DNA of 49,867 nucleotides from Cyclobacteriaceae bacterium (GTDB lineage: Bacteria > Bacteroidota > Bacteroidia > Cytophagales > Cyclobacteriaceae): the NCBI GenBank assembly GCA_012033595.1, contig JAAUQL010000036.1:1-49867 (forward strand), in the 5' to 3' direction. Every line of letters begins with the position of its first letter. The stretch's first letter is position 1. A program made the position numbers and the translations under genes. Positions 8,135 through 18,509 of the stretch are shown piece after piece. The notes beneath the pieces are model-generated. The model was given only the letters and a program-made list of their open reading frames with translations, was not told the origin of the DNA and did no database searches.

Positions 8135-10449
8135 ATGAGATATGTCCATCTATTGCTGTCTTTCATACTTTGCTTTCCGCTTGCTACAGTCCAAGCACAG
8201 ACAAGCACACCCTCCATCTTGTTTGCTCAATACGCCAATGCCGACCCGGCAATCGCTTATACTTTCAACGATACCGACTGGTATTACCTGGCCATTACCA
8301 AACCGCTCAACAACCAGGGGGCAATATATGTAAATGGTGAGCTGGCCGGACAAATCGACTGGGAAAATCATCCATACGACCATAACGAATTAAATATCGG
8401 TGCGGCGTTCAACTCAATATCTGGCAGCTTTGCAGACTATTTCGCCGGAACCATAGACGAAATCAGGATAAGTTCGAATGTGAAAAGCGCAAGTTTTATC
8501 AAAGCGCATTATGCAGCCAACCAAGCCTTCGAGAAAGAAACTGCAACAGTTCAAATTTTACAATTTGACGAGGGTAGTGGCAAAATCTTCCTCAACATAG
8601 ACATGAATAAATCGGGAAGTTTGACCGGAAACCCAATCTGGGTCGATGGCAAATTCGGCAAGGCCATCAAATACGATGGCCAGGACGACAGGGCCAGAAT
8701 ATTGGCAGATGTGCCAGAATACAATGTAACTTATGAAATGTGGGTGAAATTTGATGGAGGCATCACTGAAAATCATCAAACTATGCTGCAGCCGTTTGGA
8801 GAATATCATACCAACTTCGGAGTATATGCCGGCGAAGTGATAGTGAAGCCGCCACAACCCTCTCCTATCTTTGTACTGGGTACGGCTAACGTCGCCAATG
8901 ACGAAATTGCCACCATACCTTTAACAGTAAAAGATTTCAAAAATATACTCACGGCACAGTTTACCATCACCTGGGATGCGGCCCTTGCCGAATTTCAAGA
9001 AGTGAAAGACTTTGCACTTTCCGATCTCAATGCCTCCTCTTTTAACCGGGTAGATGATGGAACAGTCACCTTGTCCTGGAGCCGTACCACTGGCGAATCT
9101 GTAACCCTGGACGACAATACCGTAATTTGTAACCTTGTTTTTAGGGCCACTGGCGTGCCGGGTCAAACAACAGACTTGGCCTTTGGCAGCATACCGACAC
9201 TGCAGGAGGTAACTGATGCAGACAAAAACATACTAGGGGTGACCTATCTGAACGGGAAAATAAACATTTCGGGGGAAGTGCGGCTTGCAGGCACCATAAA
9301 AACCCAGACTGGTGAAGCTATTCCTGGTGTTGAGGTTGAACTTACAGGCGGTGCCACAAAATCAATTGCTACAGATGAAAATGGCCGGTATAGCTTTTGG
9401 TATTCCCAGGCCGGGAATATACGATTGCCCCGGGTATGGACAACAATGGAGATGAGGGCGTAACCACACTTGATATTGTCTTCATGCAGTGGCACTTGCT
9501 TAATATGGGTGGAAAGCTGTCGAACTACGACTTGATCGCCAGCGACGTTAACAACAGCAAATCGCTGTCTTCTCTTGATATTGCCCAGACCAGAGAAGTA
9601 ATACTTCATAAAAAGACCAGTTTTGGAAATAGAAAATCAGTGGAATTTGTAAGTTCCGACTACAATGCACTGCCTACTGTATTCGATTTCGATAACAAAA
9701 CAAGCATTAATCCCTCCGCCGATCGAGAAGATATTGATTTTACCGCCGTAAAACTGGGAGATGCCAATACCAACTGGGTCATACACAATACCCATGGCCG
9801 CCTGGAGCAACTCAGAGAATTTGAAATCCTTATGGAAATAGCACAAAATAGGGGCACGGTAATACAAATACCTGTCAGAACTGCTGTGTCACACGCAATA
9901 CTGGGTCTCCAATTTACCTTGGAATGGAATCCGGACATGATGAGTTATACAAAAAACACCGGAGGAAAGCTTCATTTCTATGCAAATGAAGACTTTGTCG
10001 AAGAAGGGAAGCTGACCATAATGTGGAATAGCCAACACCCAAGCGGTGAAACACTGGACAAGAATGATATATTGACCAGCATGCAATTTGAGCGGATTTC
10101 GAAAACATTGAGCGCTGATGACATCACGATCACCTCTTCGCTTACCCCAGCCCTGGCTTTTGATGCGGACATGCAAAGCATGAAGATAACCAGTAAGACA
10201 GTGTTGGCCAACGTGCCCCATGCACAGGATATTACAATTTATCCAAATCCTGTGAACGACATGTTGCACATTTCATCAACTTATGATTTTACAACCTATT
10301 CGATTCTTAATATAAAAGGCGATGTATTGAATACCGGAACGCGTCCAATTGATAATTTCATTTCCACCAACCACTTAAAAAAAGGGGTGTATGTATTGCA
10401 ATTGACCGACAAGGAGCACCGAATCATCAACAAAAAGTTCGTCAAGTAG
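8135..10449 (+). CDS. T9SS-secreted LamG/cohesin/dockerin protein (one frameshift at T4)
   Basis: After a signal peptide (ending TVQAQ) come the C-terminal half of a LamG/ConA-like domain (WYYLAITK..IYVNGELAG..GTIDEIRIS, about 45-125) and then the N-terminal half of another (FDEGSGK..WVDGKFGKAIKYDGQDD, about 140-235). A cohesin-like domain (about 245-385) and a carboxypeptidase-regulatory-like strand set (TDENGRYSF) follow. The first frame then drifts and stops at 9463. Restoring one T in the T4 run at 9395-9398 gives GRYSFLVFPGREYTIAPG and continues into a dockerin-type segment (GVTTLDIV...SLSSLDIAQ), a second cohesin-like domain and a type A sorting tail (DITIYPNPVNDMLHIS..GVYVLQL). The restored length is 771 residues. 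It is exported by T9SS and probably cell-surface attached; its ligand is unknown. Confidence 0.75.
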
Positions 10450-10489
10450 AGCCTATTACATAACTCAATTATCGCGTTTCCGGGCAATC

Positions 10490-10510
10490 AAGCAGGATTT
10501 TGCTTTTTTT
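10490..10510 (+). terminator. Weak rho-independent terminator
   Basis: AAGCA/TGCTT forms a five-base stem with a six-base loop, followed by TTTTT, 41 bases after the stop of the cohesin/dockerin gene. The stem is short, so the call is tentative. Confidence 0.4.
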
Positions 10511-10634
10511 GCATCGATTTTTGAAGGGGCATAAGGTCAATAAAGCTTGCTCTTGGTGCAGAGATGATTATTAATCAATATGCTTCTTGCCTACTATAAC
10601 TGCACTGAAAAGCCTTGGTTCTTACTCTCCTTGC

Positions 10635-10669
10635 CTTGATGAAAAGAAAGCAAGCATAGAAAAATCAAG
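10635..10669. repeat. Candidate degenerate intergenic inverted repeat, second copy
   Basis: CTTGAT (10635-10640) and ATCAAG (10664-10669) flank a purine-rich 23-base loop containing AAAGCAAGCATAGAAAA. The same arrangement with similar loop sequence occurs at 7679-7712. It sits in the convergent gap between the cohesin/dockerin gene and the large type B protein. Confidence 0.35.
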
Positions 10670-10723
10670 ACACAATATCCGGCTCTCGCCCACCCTATCG
10701 ACAAGCCAAGCAATTGGAGCCAT

Positions 10724-13700
10724 CTACCGGATCAAACTCACCCCGCCGGGTTGCTCTATGACGCCTCGCTCCGGCTCGGTGACGCTCCTGAATCGAATGA
10801 CATAGGCATAGGTGCCAATGGGTAATAATTTTCCATCTTTGGTGCCATCCCAGCCCTGATTGACCATAAAATCAAGATCATCGGAATAATACACCATTTC
10901 GCCCCAGCGGTTATAAATGAATATTTGAAACTCACCAACGAAAGTAGGGAACAACTTGAAGGTCTGGTTGTCTGCCATCTGGGCAAATGGGCTGAACGCC
11001 GTCGGCGCATAAATGACCGGCATACAGTCGACATCCACCATGGCAGTGTCATAGGTCAGACAGTTGAAGGCGTTTTCTAATTCAAAATTGTAAACGCCCT
11101 CTTCGGTGATTTCAAAGACTCCGATGGAAGCCGGGAAAACCTCGGCACCACTTTCGGCATTGTACACAAAATAATTCACAAAATCGCCAGGTGCTAAAAT
11201 GGCCACTTCGTTGGCTGGAGGTTCGGGACAAATTACATATACTGGTTCGATATTGCTGGGAGTGATAGGCGCGCGATTGATCTCCAAATCGCCGGAGGCA
11301 GTACAAAGTCCCGAAGCCACATCGGTGACTTCTACCTCGTAAAGCCCTTCATTGAAGGTGCCAAAGCTTGCCGTTTCATCCCTGAGCTTTATTCCATTCA
11401 AAAACCAGGCGTAGGTAACATCCTGGGGCGGGCTTACATTCGCAGTCAGCGTGACCATATTATCATTTTCGCATGCTTGCTGGTCGACTGATACACTTAC
11501 AGCTATAGGGCTAAAAACCTCTATAGGTGCGGCAGCAAAACCACTACACCCGGTACCTTGATCACGCACGGTAACATCGTATTGACCTGAACTATTGATG
11601 GTGATGGAAGGTGCAGTAGAAGCGGTAGACCATAAATAAGAGTAATTGCTGCCTGTAGATAGACCAGTCACTCCTATTTGCCTTGTTCCATCACATCCAT
11701 CGCTCGTAGGGGTGATGAGTGGTTCGGGTGATGTATGGATAGTAACCTGCGTAAAGGCAGTAGAATCGCACGGGATGGTGCTGATGCTGTCAGTGGCGGT
11801 TACGGTATATCTTCCTGACACACTCACTTGTACTTCTGGCCCGGTAGCGCTAAAACTATTGGGCCCTGTCCAATTGTAATACAGGCCGGCAACCGGATTT
11901 GATACACTAATTCTGGGGTCGGCAGTACAAATATCCAAGACAGGCTCCACAGAAAGTGGAACCTTAGGCTTAGGCGCAAATAGCAAATCAATGACCTGAT
12001 CGCTGCAATTATCGGCCTGCACCTGCAAAGTGTAGTTGCCAAGAATGGTCACAGGAATAGTAAAGGTGAGGCTATTTGGCGTGCCTGTTATTGTATTACC
12101 TCCTGCTATCTCAAAAAGAGTATAGCTAATGCTTGCCAGGCTGCCAACCCCTGATAGCTCCACATCGAGGATATCGCCTGCACAGTCCTGTACCACATCA
12201 GTTCTTACAAAATTAAACAGGGCATCTGTATCTACTATGCTGATAGGATAATCCTGATCGCAGCCGCTAATATTGTCACTGACGTTGAGCCTGTACACCC
12301 CGGCAGGAATGAACGGCAAGCTGAGTCCGGAGCCAATGGATACGTTCTGGGCATTGAACCATTCGGCGGTAAGGCCAGCCAGAGGACTGCTAATATCTAT
12401 TTGCCCATCGCTATTGCCACATGATGAATTGTTGGTGGTATAGGTGGCATTTGGCGTCGGGTTGATGGTGACCACAATGGTATCATTGTTTACACAACCT
12501 GTCAGGCCGTCTAACACGCTCACGGTATATTCAAAAACGCCCGGATTATTGGTATTTATACTCAGTGAGCTGGTATTGTTGGACAAGGCTGTACCATTTT
12601 GCCTCCACGTAAATGTATTGGGGGGTACGCCGCTGGGCAATCCTGTATTCAAAGGAGGAAGAGAGTCGCCCTGGCATATCGTCATATTTGGCCCGAGGTC
12701 AAACAAAGGCCGTCCATCATATACTTCTGTGGTGCCTTCCGATTCGCACCCGGCAGCATTGGTGATATTTACTGTATAGTTTCCAGGTTGCGTGACCTCT
12801 ATTGTTTTGGTAGTTTCTCCGGTACTCCAGAAAAAAGATTTGCCCGGTGTATTCAGTGTATCGGCATCCAGGGTCAAAGGCCCCACGCAGATAATATCCA
12901 CCTGAGGAATGGTGGGTTCGTCGGGATAGCCTGATATATCTACTTGCTGGGTTATGGTGGTATCCAGTCCGCATCGGTTGGTTACGTTGAATGCCACATC
13001 ATAAATTCCCGCAGCGGTATAAATGTGCGATGCAGTATCGGTGGTAGCTGACCCGCCATCTCCAAACGTCCATAGAAATTCATCGATAATAGAGGTGCCG
13101 TTTCCTGTAAAGGTGGATGTCTGGTCGATACAAGCCTCCATGACGGTGGCGCTGGCTTGCTGTGGTTGCTGAAAGTAACTTTGCACAAAATTGGGCAAAC
13201 CCAGCCCGGAGCGTCCGGTAAGCAGATCAAAGCCATCTTCCATATAAGTGGATGTTTGCAATGTGTCAAAATTTACCGTGATGGTACCCAAAAATTGCTG
13301 ACCGTCTCGAGCCACATAGACCTGACCATCGGGGCCAGTTTGGATGGCACCCATGTTTACGCCCGGTTCTTCATGAATTTCTTCCAAATATTTCTCTACA
13401 GAATCCTTTTCATAATTGTATAATTTCAACTCATATAATTTTGATTGCGGGGAAGTTGGATTGTAAACAGTGGCAAAGAGCTTTTCGGCATCACCTGAAA
13501 ACTCCACGCCGTATGCCTGATATGGCCCTGCATCGGGAAGTTCTATTTGCAAATAATTGGACAAGGTGCCCGTCATACCATCAAAATCGAATATCTCCAC
13601 ATAGTTGGTGCCTCCCGAAGAAAAAGCCACCGCCAACCTGCTGCCATCGGGCGAGAGTTTCATATACCCTTGTGATGATGTCGGATCGCTAAGCTCGTGC

Positions 13701-15925
13701 GATGAACCAATGCTGGTGAGCACCGGATTGCCAATGCCATCTGCACTGATGGGATATGCCCTGAAGGTATTGTTGCCCATCTCGTGTGCGATCAACCAGA
13801 CAAAATCTCCGGCATTGGTGGCAGTGATGCGTTCAGTACTTTTTTCGAACAAGGGTTTGTCTTTGGTGACCACGCTGCCCAAGGTACCCCCATCTATTTC
13901 CTTGATATCGACCACGGCATAGTTCAACTGGTAGTCGCCATCGCCATTAAAAACCTCTTTGGTCGAGAATACATAAAAAAGTGTTTCATCGCCGGGAAAT
14001 GGCACAATGATAGAGGATTGTGATGATGTGTTGTCGCCGCCAATCGTATCTCCATTGATCATAGGCAGGTGGTCTTTGTCGTAAATAATTTCTCCATCGG
14101 TATAAAACAAGCTGTTCCCGTTGCGATCAGAAATGGACGCTGAGCCTTCGGGGGTATTGAGCAAGCCATCCGTGACGGCTACTGGTGGTTGTTCGTTGAA
14201 ATCTATTCCGGCGTTGGTGCCAAAATACCAGAAATTCGCATTTTGTATTTCTTCCCCATATTCCTCTATGTTTATGATATCGTATGACTTACAACCTCCC
14301 GGTCCATTGGAGGCCACCACCCAAAAATCCCCGGTGGCATTTGACGAATCTACGGTAATGGTTTGCCCGGTCTCATTATTACTCCATCTATACAATTGCC
14401 AGTTGCCCCCGGCGTCCAGCACCAATGATTCATTGGGGCAAATGACTGTATCCTGACCCAGGTCAACAGAATCGGGCATGGCGATGACTTCCACCACCTG
14501 GAAGGTAGTATCGATTGATCCGGCGACCCCGGCAATCAGCCGTACCTGATATGTGCCCGGCGCACTATAAGTATGCAAGGGAGCCACCAGGTTGGAGGTA
14601 TTGTCTTGTACTCCCGGATCTCCAAAATCCCATAAATGAAATGATGCAGGTGGATCGAAATTAGGATAAAATTTGGTAGGAGTACGCTCGCAGGTGGTGG
14701 CATTGACCACCTCAAAGGTATTGGGCGAAAATACAATGGGAGCTGCCGGAGAAAAAGAAGGAAATTGCCGGCCATTAAAGTTGTTGTTGCCGAGGGGCAC
14801 CGGTTGATAGATGATATTGGAAGCCAGCGTGTCGTTGGGATTTACGATGCGGCCTACCTGGATGCTGCCACCATTGGTTTGTTGATATAAGTGATACAAT
14901 CTGCCATCAGGGCCGGTCTGCAAGCCAAAGCTGCGGTACAAATTACCGGGGTTCACTTTGTCAAGTGAAGCTGTAGGGTTATTGAGATCGTACCGATACA
15001 ACTCCCCGGCCTGAACCATATCGCCGTATCGTGACACAAACAAAATATTGCCATCCGGCGAAAATTCCACATCATAAATGGCATGTCCAGCGGTATCGTT
15101 ATTGGCCGAATTGGGTATTTCTCTGACAAATGCAAGCGTATCAACAGTCGGATCGAACTGTAATATCTGGATATTAGCACCTTGGTTATGCGGAGAAACG
15201 GCTATTTGTCCACTGGGCTGATGAAACGAAAAATTAGCTGCTTCGAGGTTGCCCGGGCTGGCTATCGTTTTCACCAGAACAGGCCCTCCGGCACCTATTT
15301 GGTAAAGTTTAAATTCGCCGGTAGCTGCATCTTGCACCAGCATGGCATATGTTTTTGGATTGTTGCCATAGGTGAAGACCATCATTCCCGGATTCACCGT
15401 TAAGCCGGGAAGAATGGGAACCGGTGCTGAAATCACGCCCAAAGGAGCAGCGGGAGGGATGGCATTTCCGATAGCCGTCATATCTACGATGGCCATTTCT
15501 AGCGAGCCGGCAATGGGCGAACTGGCGGTATTGGTAAAAATATAATATTGATCCGGATTGCCAGGCACAGGGCTGATGGCTACGCCCTGGTTGGCAGAGG
15601 CATTGCCATTGAGCGTGATGCCGGGGGACATAGTGGCATGGGAAGCGTCAAAAACCTGCTGGCCATCGGTATAGAAAAGCAAGTCGCCGGAAACAGGGTC
15701 TGAGGCCACGGCAGAGGCGGCATTACCATATGGAAGTGCTTGTAAGCTGGTCTGATTGGGCTCATTGTCAGATTTATTGAACAAAATACCATACTGGGAA
15801 TTGCCAAAAAACCAGTTGTGACGGGAAAAATCCTGCGCATAGGAATCCCCAAAACAAAGGATGAGAAAGAACAAAAGCAGATGTTTTTTTATGGCGGCTA
15901 TTGTTATAGTACAAAATTTCTTCAT
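10724..15925 (-). CDS. Giant T9SS type B protein: duplicated propeller-PKD units, Ig repeats, CHU_C domain
   Basis: I place the start at the ATG at 15923-15925 (MKKFCTITI plus a hydrophobic signal ending SYAQ) rather than the upstream TTG, giving 1,733 residues. Two copies of a propeller-like domain are visible, opening NWFFGNSQYGILFN and NFWYFGTNAGIDFN; both contain LLFYTDG/SLFYTDG and a later SPDG..L blade motif. Each is followed by a PKD domain (HLWDFGDPG..HTYSAPGTYQV; LWTFGDGG..HIYTAAGIYDV). Several Ig-like repeats with paired cysteines follow. The C-terminus (FSPFAQMADNQTFKLFP..FIYNRWGEMVYYS..GWDGTKDGK..PIGTYAYVI) is a gliding-motility-associated type B sorting domain. It is probably a surface adhesin. 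Its divergent neighbour is a PorP/SprF gene, the usual partner of type B substrates. Confidence 0.88.
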   Translation of the reverse strand: MKKFCTITIAAIKKHLLLFFLILCFGDSYAQDFSRHNWFFGNSQYGILFNKSDNEPNQTSLQALPYGNAASAVASDPVSGDLLFYTDGQQVFDASHATMSPGITLNGNASANQGVAISPVPGNPDQYYIFTNTASSPIAGSLEMAIVDMTAIGNAIPPAAPLGVISAPVPILPGLTVNPGMMVFTYGNNPKTYAMLVQDAATGEFKLYQIGAGGPVLVKTIASPGNLEAANFSFHQPSGQIAVSPHNQGANIQILQFDPTVDTLAFVREIPNSANNDTAGHAIYDVEFSPDGNILFVSRYGDMVQAGELYRYDLNNPTASLDKVNPGNLYRSFGLQTGPDGRLYHLYQQTNGGSIQVGRIVNPNDTLASNIIYQPVPLGNNNFNGRQFPSFSPAAPIVFSPNTFEVVNATTCERTPTKFYPNFDPPASFHLWDFGDPGVQDNTSNLVAPLHTYSAPGTYQVRLIAGVAGSIDTTFQVVEVIAMPDSVDLGQDTVICPNESLVLDAGGNWQLYRWSNNETGQTITVDSSNATGDFWVVASNGPGGCKSYDIINIEEYGEEIQNANFWYFGTNAGIDFNEQPPVAVTDGLLNTPEGSASISDRNGNSLFYTDGEIIYDKDHLPMINGDTIGGDNTSSQSSIIVPFPGDETLFYVFSTKEVFNGDGDYQLNYAVVDIKEIDGGTLGSVVTKDKPLFEKSTERITATNAGDFVWLIAHEMGNNTFRAYPISADGIGNPVLTSIGSSHELSDPTSSQGYMKLSPDGSRLAVAFSSGGTNYVEIFDFDGMTGTLSNYLQIELPDAGPYQAYGVEFSGDAEKLFATVYNPTSPQSKLYELKLYNYEKDSVEKYLEEIHEEPGVNMGAIQTGPDGQVYVARDGQQFLGTITVNFDTLQTSTYMEDGFDLLTGRSGLGLPNFVQSYFQQPQQASATVMEACIDQTSTFTGNGTSIIDEFLWTFGDGGSATTDTASHIYTAAGIYDVAFNVTNRCGLDTTITQQVDISGYPDEPTIPQVDIICVGPLTLDADTLNTPGKSFFWSTGETTKTIEVTQPGNYTVNITNAAGCESEGTTEVYDGRPLFDLGPNMTICQGDSLPPLNTGLPSGVPPNTFTWRQNGTALSNNTSSLSINTNNPGVFEYTVSVLDGLTGCVNNDTIVVTINPTPNATYTTNNSSCGNSDGQIDISSPLAGLTAEWFNAQNVSIGSGLSLPFIPAGVYRLNVSDNISGCDQDYPISIVDTDALFNFVRTDVVQDCAGDILDVELSGVGSLASISYTLFEIAGGNTITGTPNSLTFTIPVTILGNYTLQVQADNCSDQVIDLLFAPKPKVPLSVEPVLDICTADPRISVSNPVAGLYYNWTGPNSFSATGPEVQVSVSGRYTVTATDSISTIPCDSTAFTQVTIHTSPEPLITPTSDGCDGTRQIGVTGLSTGSNYSYLWSTASTAPSITINSSGQYDVTVRDQGTGCSGFAAAPIEVFSPIAVSVSVDQQACENDNMVTLTANVSPPQDVTYAWFLNGIKLRDETASFGTFNEGLYEVEVTDVASGLCTASGDLEINRAPITPSNIEPVYVICPEPPANEVAILAPGDFVNYFVYNAESGAEVFPASIGVFEITEEGVYNFELENAFNCLTYDTAMVDVDCMPVIYAPTAFSPFAQMADNQTFKLFPTFVGEFQIFIYNRWGEMVYYSDDLDFMVNQGWDGTKDGKLLPIGTYAYVIRFRSVTEPERGVIEQPGGVSLIR

Positions 15926-16064
15926 ATAATTATTCGCTTGGCTCAAATTGAATAGTACAATGAATACGAAAGTTAATCATTTAATCGTATGTTTTAATAA
16001 CAATTTCGATACAGACCGCAGGAAACTTTCGAGCTGCAAGAAATAATAAAAATTATAATAAAAG

Positions 16065-16072
16065 TATATTTG
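16065..16072 (+). promoter_or_regulatory. -7 element of the porP/sprF-like gene
   Basis: TATATTTG matches TAnnTTTG exactly, 61 bases before the preferred ATG at 16133. The upstream TTG that would extend the reading frame lies inside this element, so it cannot be the start. Confidence 0.6.
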
Positions 16073-16132
16073 CGCTGTCCTATTTTTATATTTAAAAACT
16101 GGTTCAACACATCATCCATAATAATCTGCTTA

Positions 16133-17158
16133 ATGATAAAAATTTACCTTTCTATATTTTTACTCATGCTGGGGCTCAGTATATCGAGCAATGCCCAGGA
16201 TCCGCAGTTCTCACAGTTTTATGCGGCGCCCTTGTACTTAAACCCCGGCTTCGCCGGTAGTGCTGAGCTGGCCAGGGTTGGTATAAACTACCGCAACCAG
16301 TGGCCCTCTTACCCAACTCAGTTTGTGACATATTCGGCCTATTTCGATTATTATTTTGATGAATATAACAGCGGGCTGGGTCTTTTGCTGCTCAGCGACA
16401 AAGAAGGACTGGCCGGCCTCAATACCAACAGCGTGGCCGTACAATATGCCTACCAACTGCGTCTCACAGATAATCTGATCTTCAGGCCGGGTCTCGAAGG
16501 CTCCTATACCATGCGCAATATAGACAAAGGCAATCTGTTGTTTGGCGATCAGATAGATTTTGACGGACCTTTCAAAGATTTGACCGATGACCCGATTATT
16601 GGCAGCGACTTCCGCAGCAATTATTTTGATTTTGGAGCAGGTGGCCTGCTGTACACAGACAGGTTATGGGTAGGCTTTGCTGCTCATCATCTGCTCATGC
16701 CCATCAACTCATTTGTGGATGCCAGCAGCCAGTTAGACATCAAATATTCGGTGCATGCAGGATATAAAATATTGCTTCCTACCGCCACCAATCTACATTT
16801 TCAGGGAGGCTACCGAGACATCAGCATTACGCCCACCATGCTGTACAAGCAGCAGGGGCAATTTTCTCAGATGGATGCAGGCATGTATTTTACTTACGAG
16901 CCGTTTGTTTTTGGCGCATGGTATCGTGGCTTGCCTTTTAAGCCGGTAGAAGGTATTCCTAACCACGAGTCAGTAATATTTCTTGCGGGAATCTCGACCA
17001 ATGGATTGCACATCGGCTACAGCTACGACTATACCATCTCCAAACTGAGCATTGCCACCGGTGGGGCACACGAAATATCGGTACGCTACGAATTCTTTTT
17101 AGGCGACCCAAGAAAACCACCTAAAAATGTACGCCAGCTTCCTTGTCCAAAATTTTAG
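16133..17158 (+). CDS. PorP/SprF family T9SS outer-membrane protein
   Basis: The ATG at 16133 gives 341 residues with a signal peptide (MIKIYLSIFLLMLGLSISSNAQ). Right after cleavage the sequence DPQFSQFYAAPLYLNPGFAGS is the family signature: PorP/SprF proteins begin QDPxFSQF followed by LNPAxAG. The rest alternates short turns and aromatic beta-strands (GLLLLSDKEGL, YQLRLTDNLIFRPGLEGSY), as expected for an outer-membrane barrel. SprF-type proteins are needed for secretion or surface attachment of large type B substrates such as SprB. The gene is divergent from the 1,733-residue type B protein at 10724-15925, which is its probable partner. Confidence 0.88.
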   Translation: MIKIYLSIFLLMLGLSISSNAQDPQFSQFYAAPLYLNPGFAGSAELARVGINYRNQWPSYPTQFVTYSAYFDYYFDEYNSGLGLLLLSDKEGLAGLNTNSVAVQYAYQLRLTDNLIFRPGLEGSYTMRNIDKGNLLFGDQIDFDGPFKDLTDDPIIGSDFRSNYFDFGAGGLLYTDRLWVGFAAHHLLMPINSFVDASSQLDIKYSVHAGYKILLPTATNLHFQGGYRDISITPTMLYKQQGQFSQMDAGMYFTYEPFVFGAWYRGLPFKPVEGIPNHESVIFLAGISTNGLHIGYSYDYTISKLSIATGGAHEISVRYEFFLGDPRKPPKNVRQLPCPKF

Positions 17159-17235
17159 CCCTTCGGTTTAGCTTGCTATTGTCCTTGTTCCAAAAAGGAT
17201 ATCTTTTTTTCAGGCTTTAGCAGTGCGAATTTGCC

Positions 17236-17243
17236 TAATTTTG
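17236..17243 (+). promoter_or_regulatory. -7 element of the M48 peptidase gene
   Basis: TAATTTTG is an exact TAnnTTTG match, 22 bases before the ATG at 17265. A GTG at 17223 that would extend the frame lies upstream of it and is rejected as the start. Confidence 0.6.
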
Positions 17244-17264
17244 CAATCCAAAAAAAGCGACCCT

Positions 17265-18498
17265 ATGCAAGCGCAAAGTATTCTATTAGTATTGCTATCA
17301 ATACTTACCCTCGATTTTCTGTTTCATAAGATACTTTCCTATCTCAATATCAAAAGCATGAAAACCACCTTGCCTGATGAGGTTAAGGGCATTTACAATG
17401 AAGAAAAGTATAAAAAATCTATCGCCTATGCCAGGGCCAACAATTCCTTCGGCCTGATCACCTCTACTTTTAGTTTTGTGCTTTCATTTGCACTTTTGGC
17501 CACCGGTTTTTTTGGCTGGCTCGATGAGATAGTCCAGTCAATGTTTGCACACAACGACCTGGTTTCGCTGGTATTTTTTGGTGTTTTGTTTATTGCTTCA
17601 GACCTCATCAATCTTCCATTTGATCTCTACGATACCTTTGTTTTAGAAGAGAAATTTGGTTTTAACAAAACCACTGGCAAAACATATGTGCTCGACAAAC
17701 TCAAAGGCTATGCACTGGCGGTGGTAATTGGTGGAGCGATTCTCTTTGTCCTTCTAAAGCTCATCGACCTATTCGGCCCCGGTTTCTGGATATACTTTTG
17801 GGTCGTAATCAGTATCTTAATATTATTTGTCAACATGTTTTATACCTCGCTCATTCTTCCACTATTCAATAAACTGTCTCCGCTGGAAGATGGCGAACTG
17901 AAATCAGCCATTGAGCAGTATAGTAAGCAGGTAGATTTCCCCCTGGACAATGTCTTTGTGATCGACGGGTCGAAGCGCTCTGCTAAATCCAACGCCTTTT
18001 TTTCGGGTATTGGCAAAAAGAAAAAATAGTGCTGTACGACACCCTGATTCAAAAACACAGCACCGAAGAACTGGTAGCCGTGCTTGCCCATGAGGTGGGT
18101 CATTTCAAGAAGAAGCACATTATCACCGGGTATGTATTATCGATTGTGCAAACTGGCCTCACCTTGTTTATCATGTCACTCATATTATTTAGTCCTGCCA
18201 TGTCGCGTGCCTTGGGTGGTGAGTCGATGGCCATTCATCTCAACCTGATTGCTTTTGCTATTTTGTATACTCCCATTTCGCATTTCATCGGCATCTTTAT
18301 GAATATGCTCAGCCGAAAAATGAGTATGAAGCAGATGCTTTTGCTGCCGATACCTACAATGGCGAAAAGTTGCAAGAAGCACTCAAGCGACTTTCGGTAG
18401 ATAACCTCAGCAACCTGTACCCGCACCCGGCCTATGTATTTGTCAACTATTCACATCCACCTTTATTGGCACGTCTTGGTGCTATGCGGAAGAAATAG
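17265..18498 (+). CDS. M48 (Ste24-like) integral-membrane zinc metallopeptidase (two frameshifts)
   Basis: Several hydrophobic segments (about 5-25, 65-90, 100-120, 150-175, 180-205) precede FVIDGSKRSAKSNAFFSGIG, the conserved strand before the active site in M48 CAAX-type proteases. Losing one A in the A6 run at 18021-18026 ends the first frame; restoring it gives GKKKKIVLYDTL and leads into VLAHEVGHFKKKH, the HExxH zinc site. A second loss in the A5 run at 18316-18320 destroys the third-ligand region; restoring it yields EYEADAFAADTYNG. The frame then closes at 18498 (HPPLLARLGAMRKK). The restored length is 411 residues, typical of the family. It probably cleaves membrane proteins or peptides. 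The MATE gene follows 11 bases later. Confidence 0.85.
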
Positions 18499-18509
18499 TA
18501 TAGCTCAAT

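Noticed and set aside
17265-18498. M48 peptidase as a true pseudogene
   Set aside because: Both breaks are one-base homopolymer losses, and the rest, including HExxH and the downstream ligand region, is perfectly conserved.
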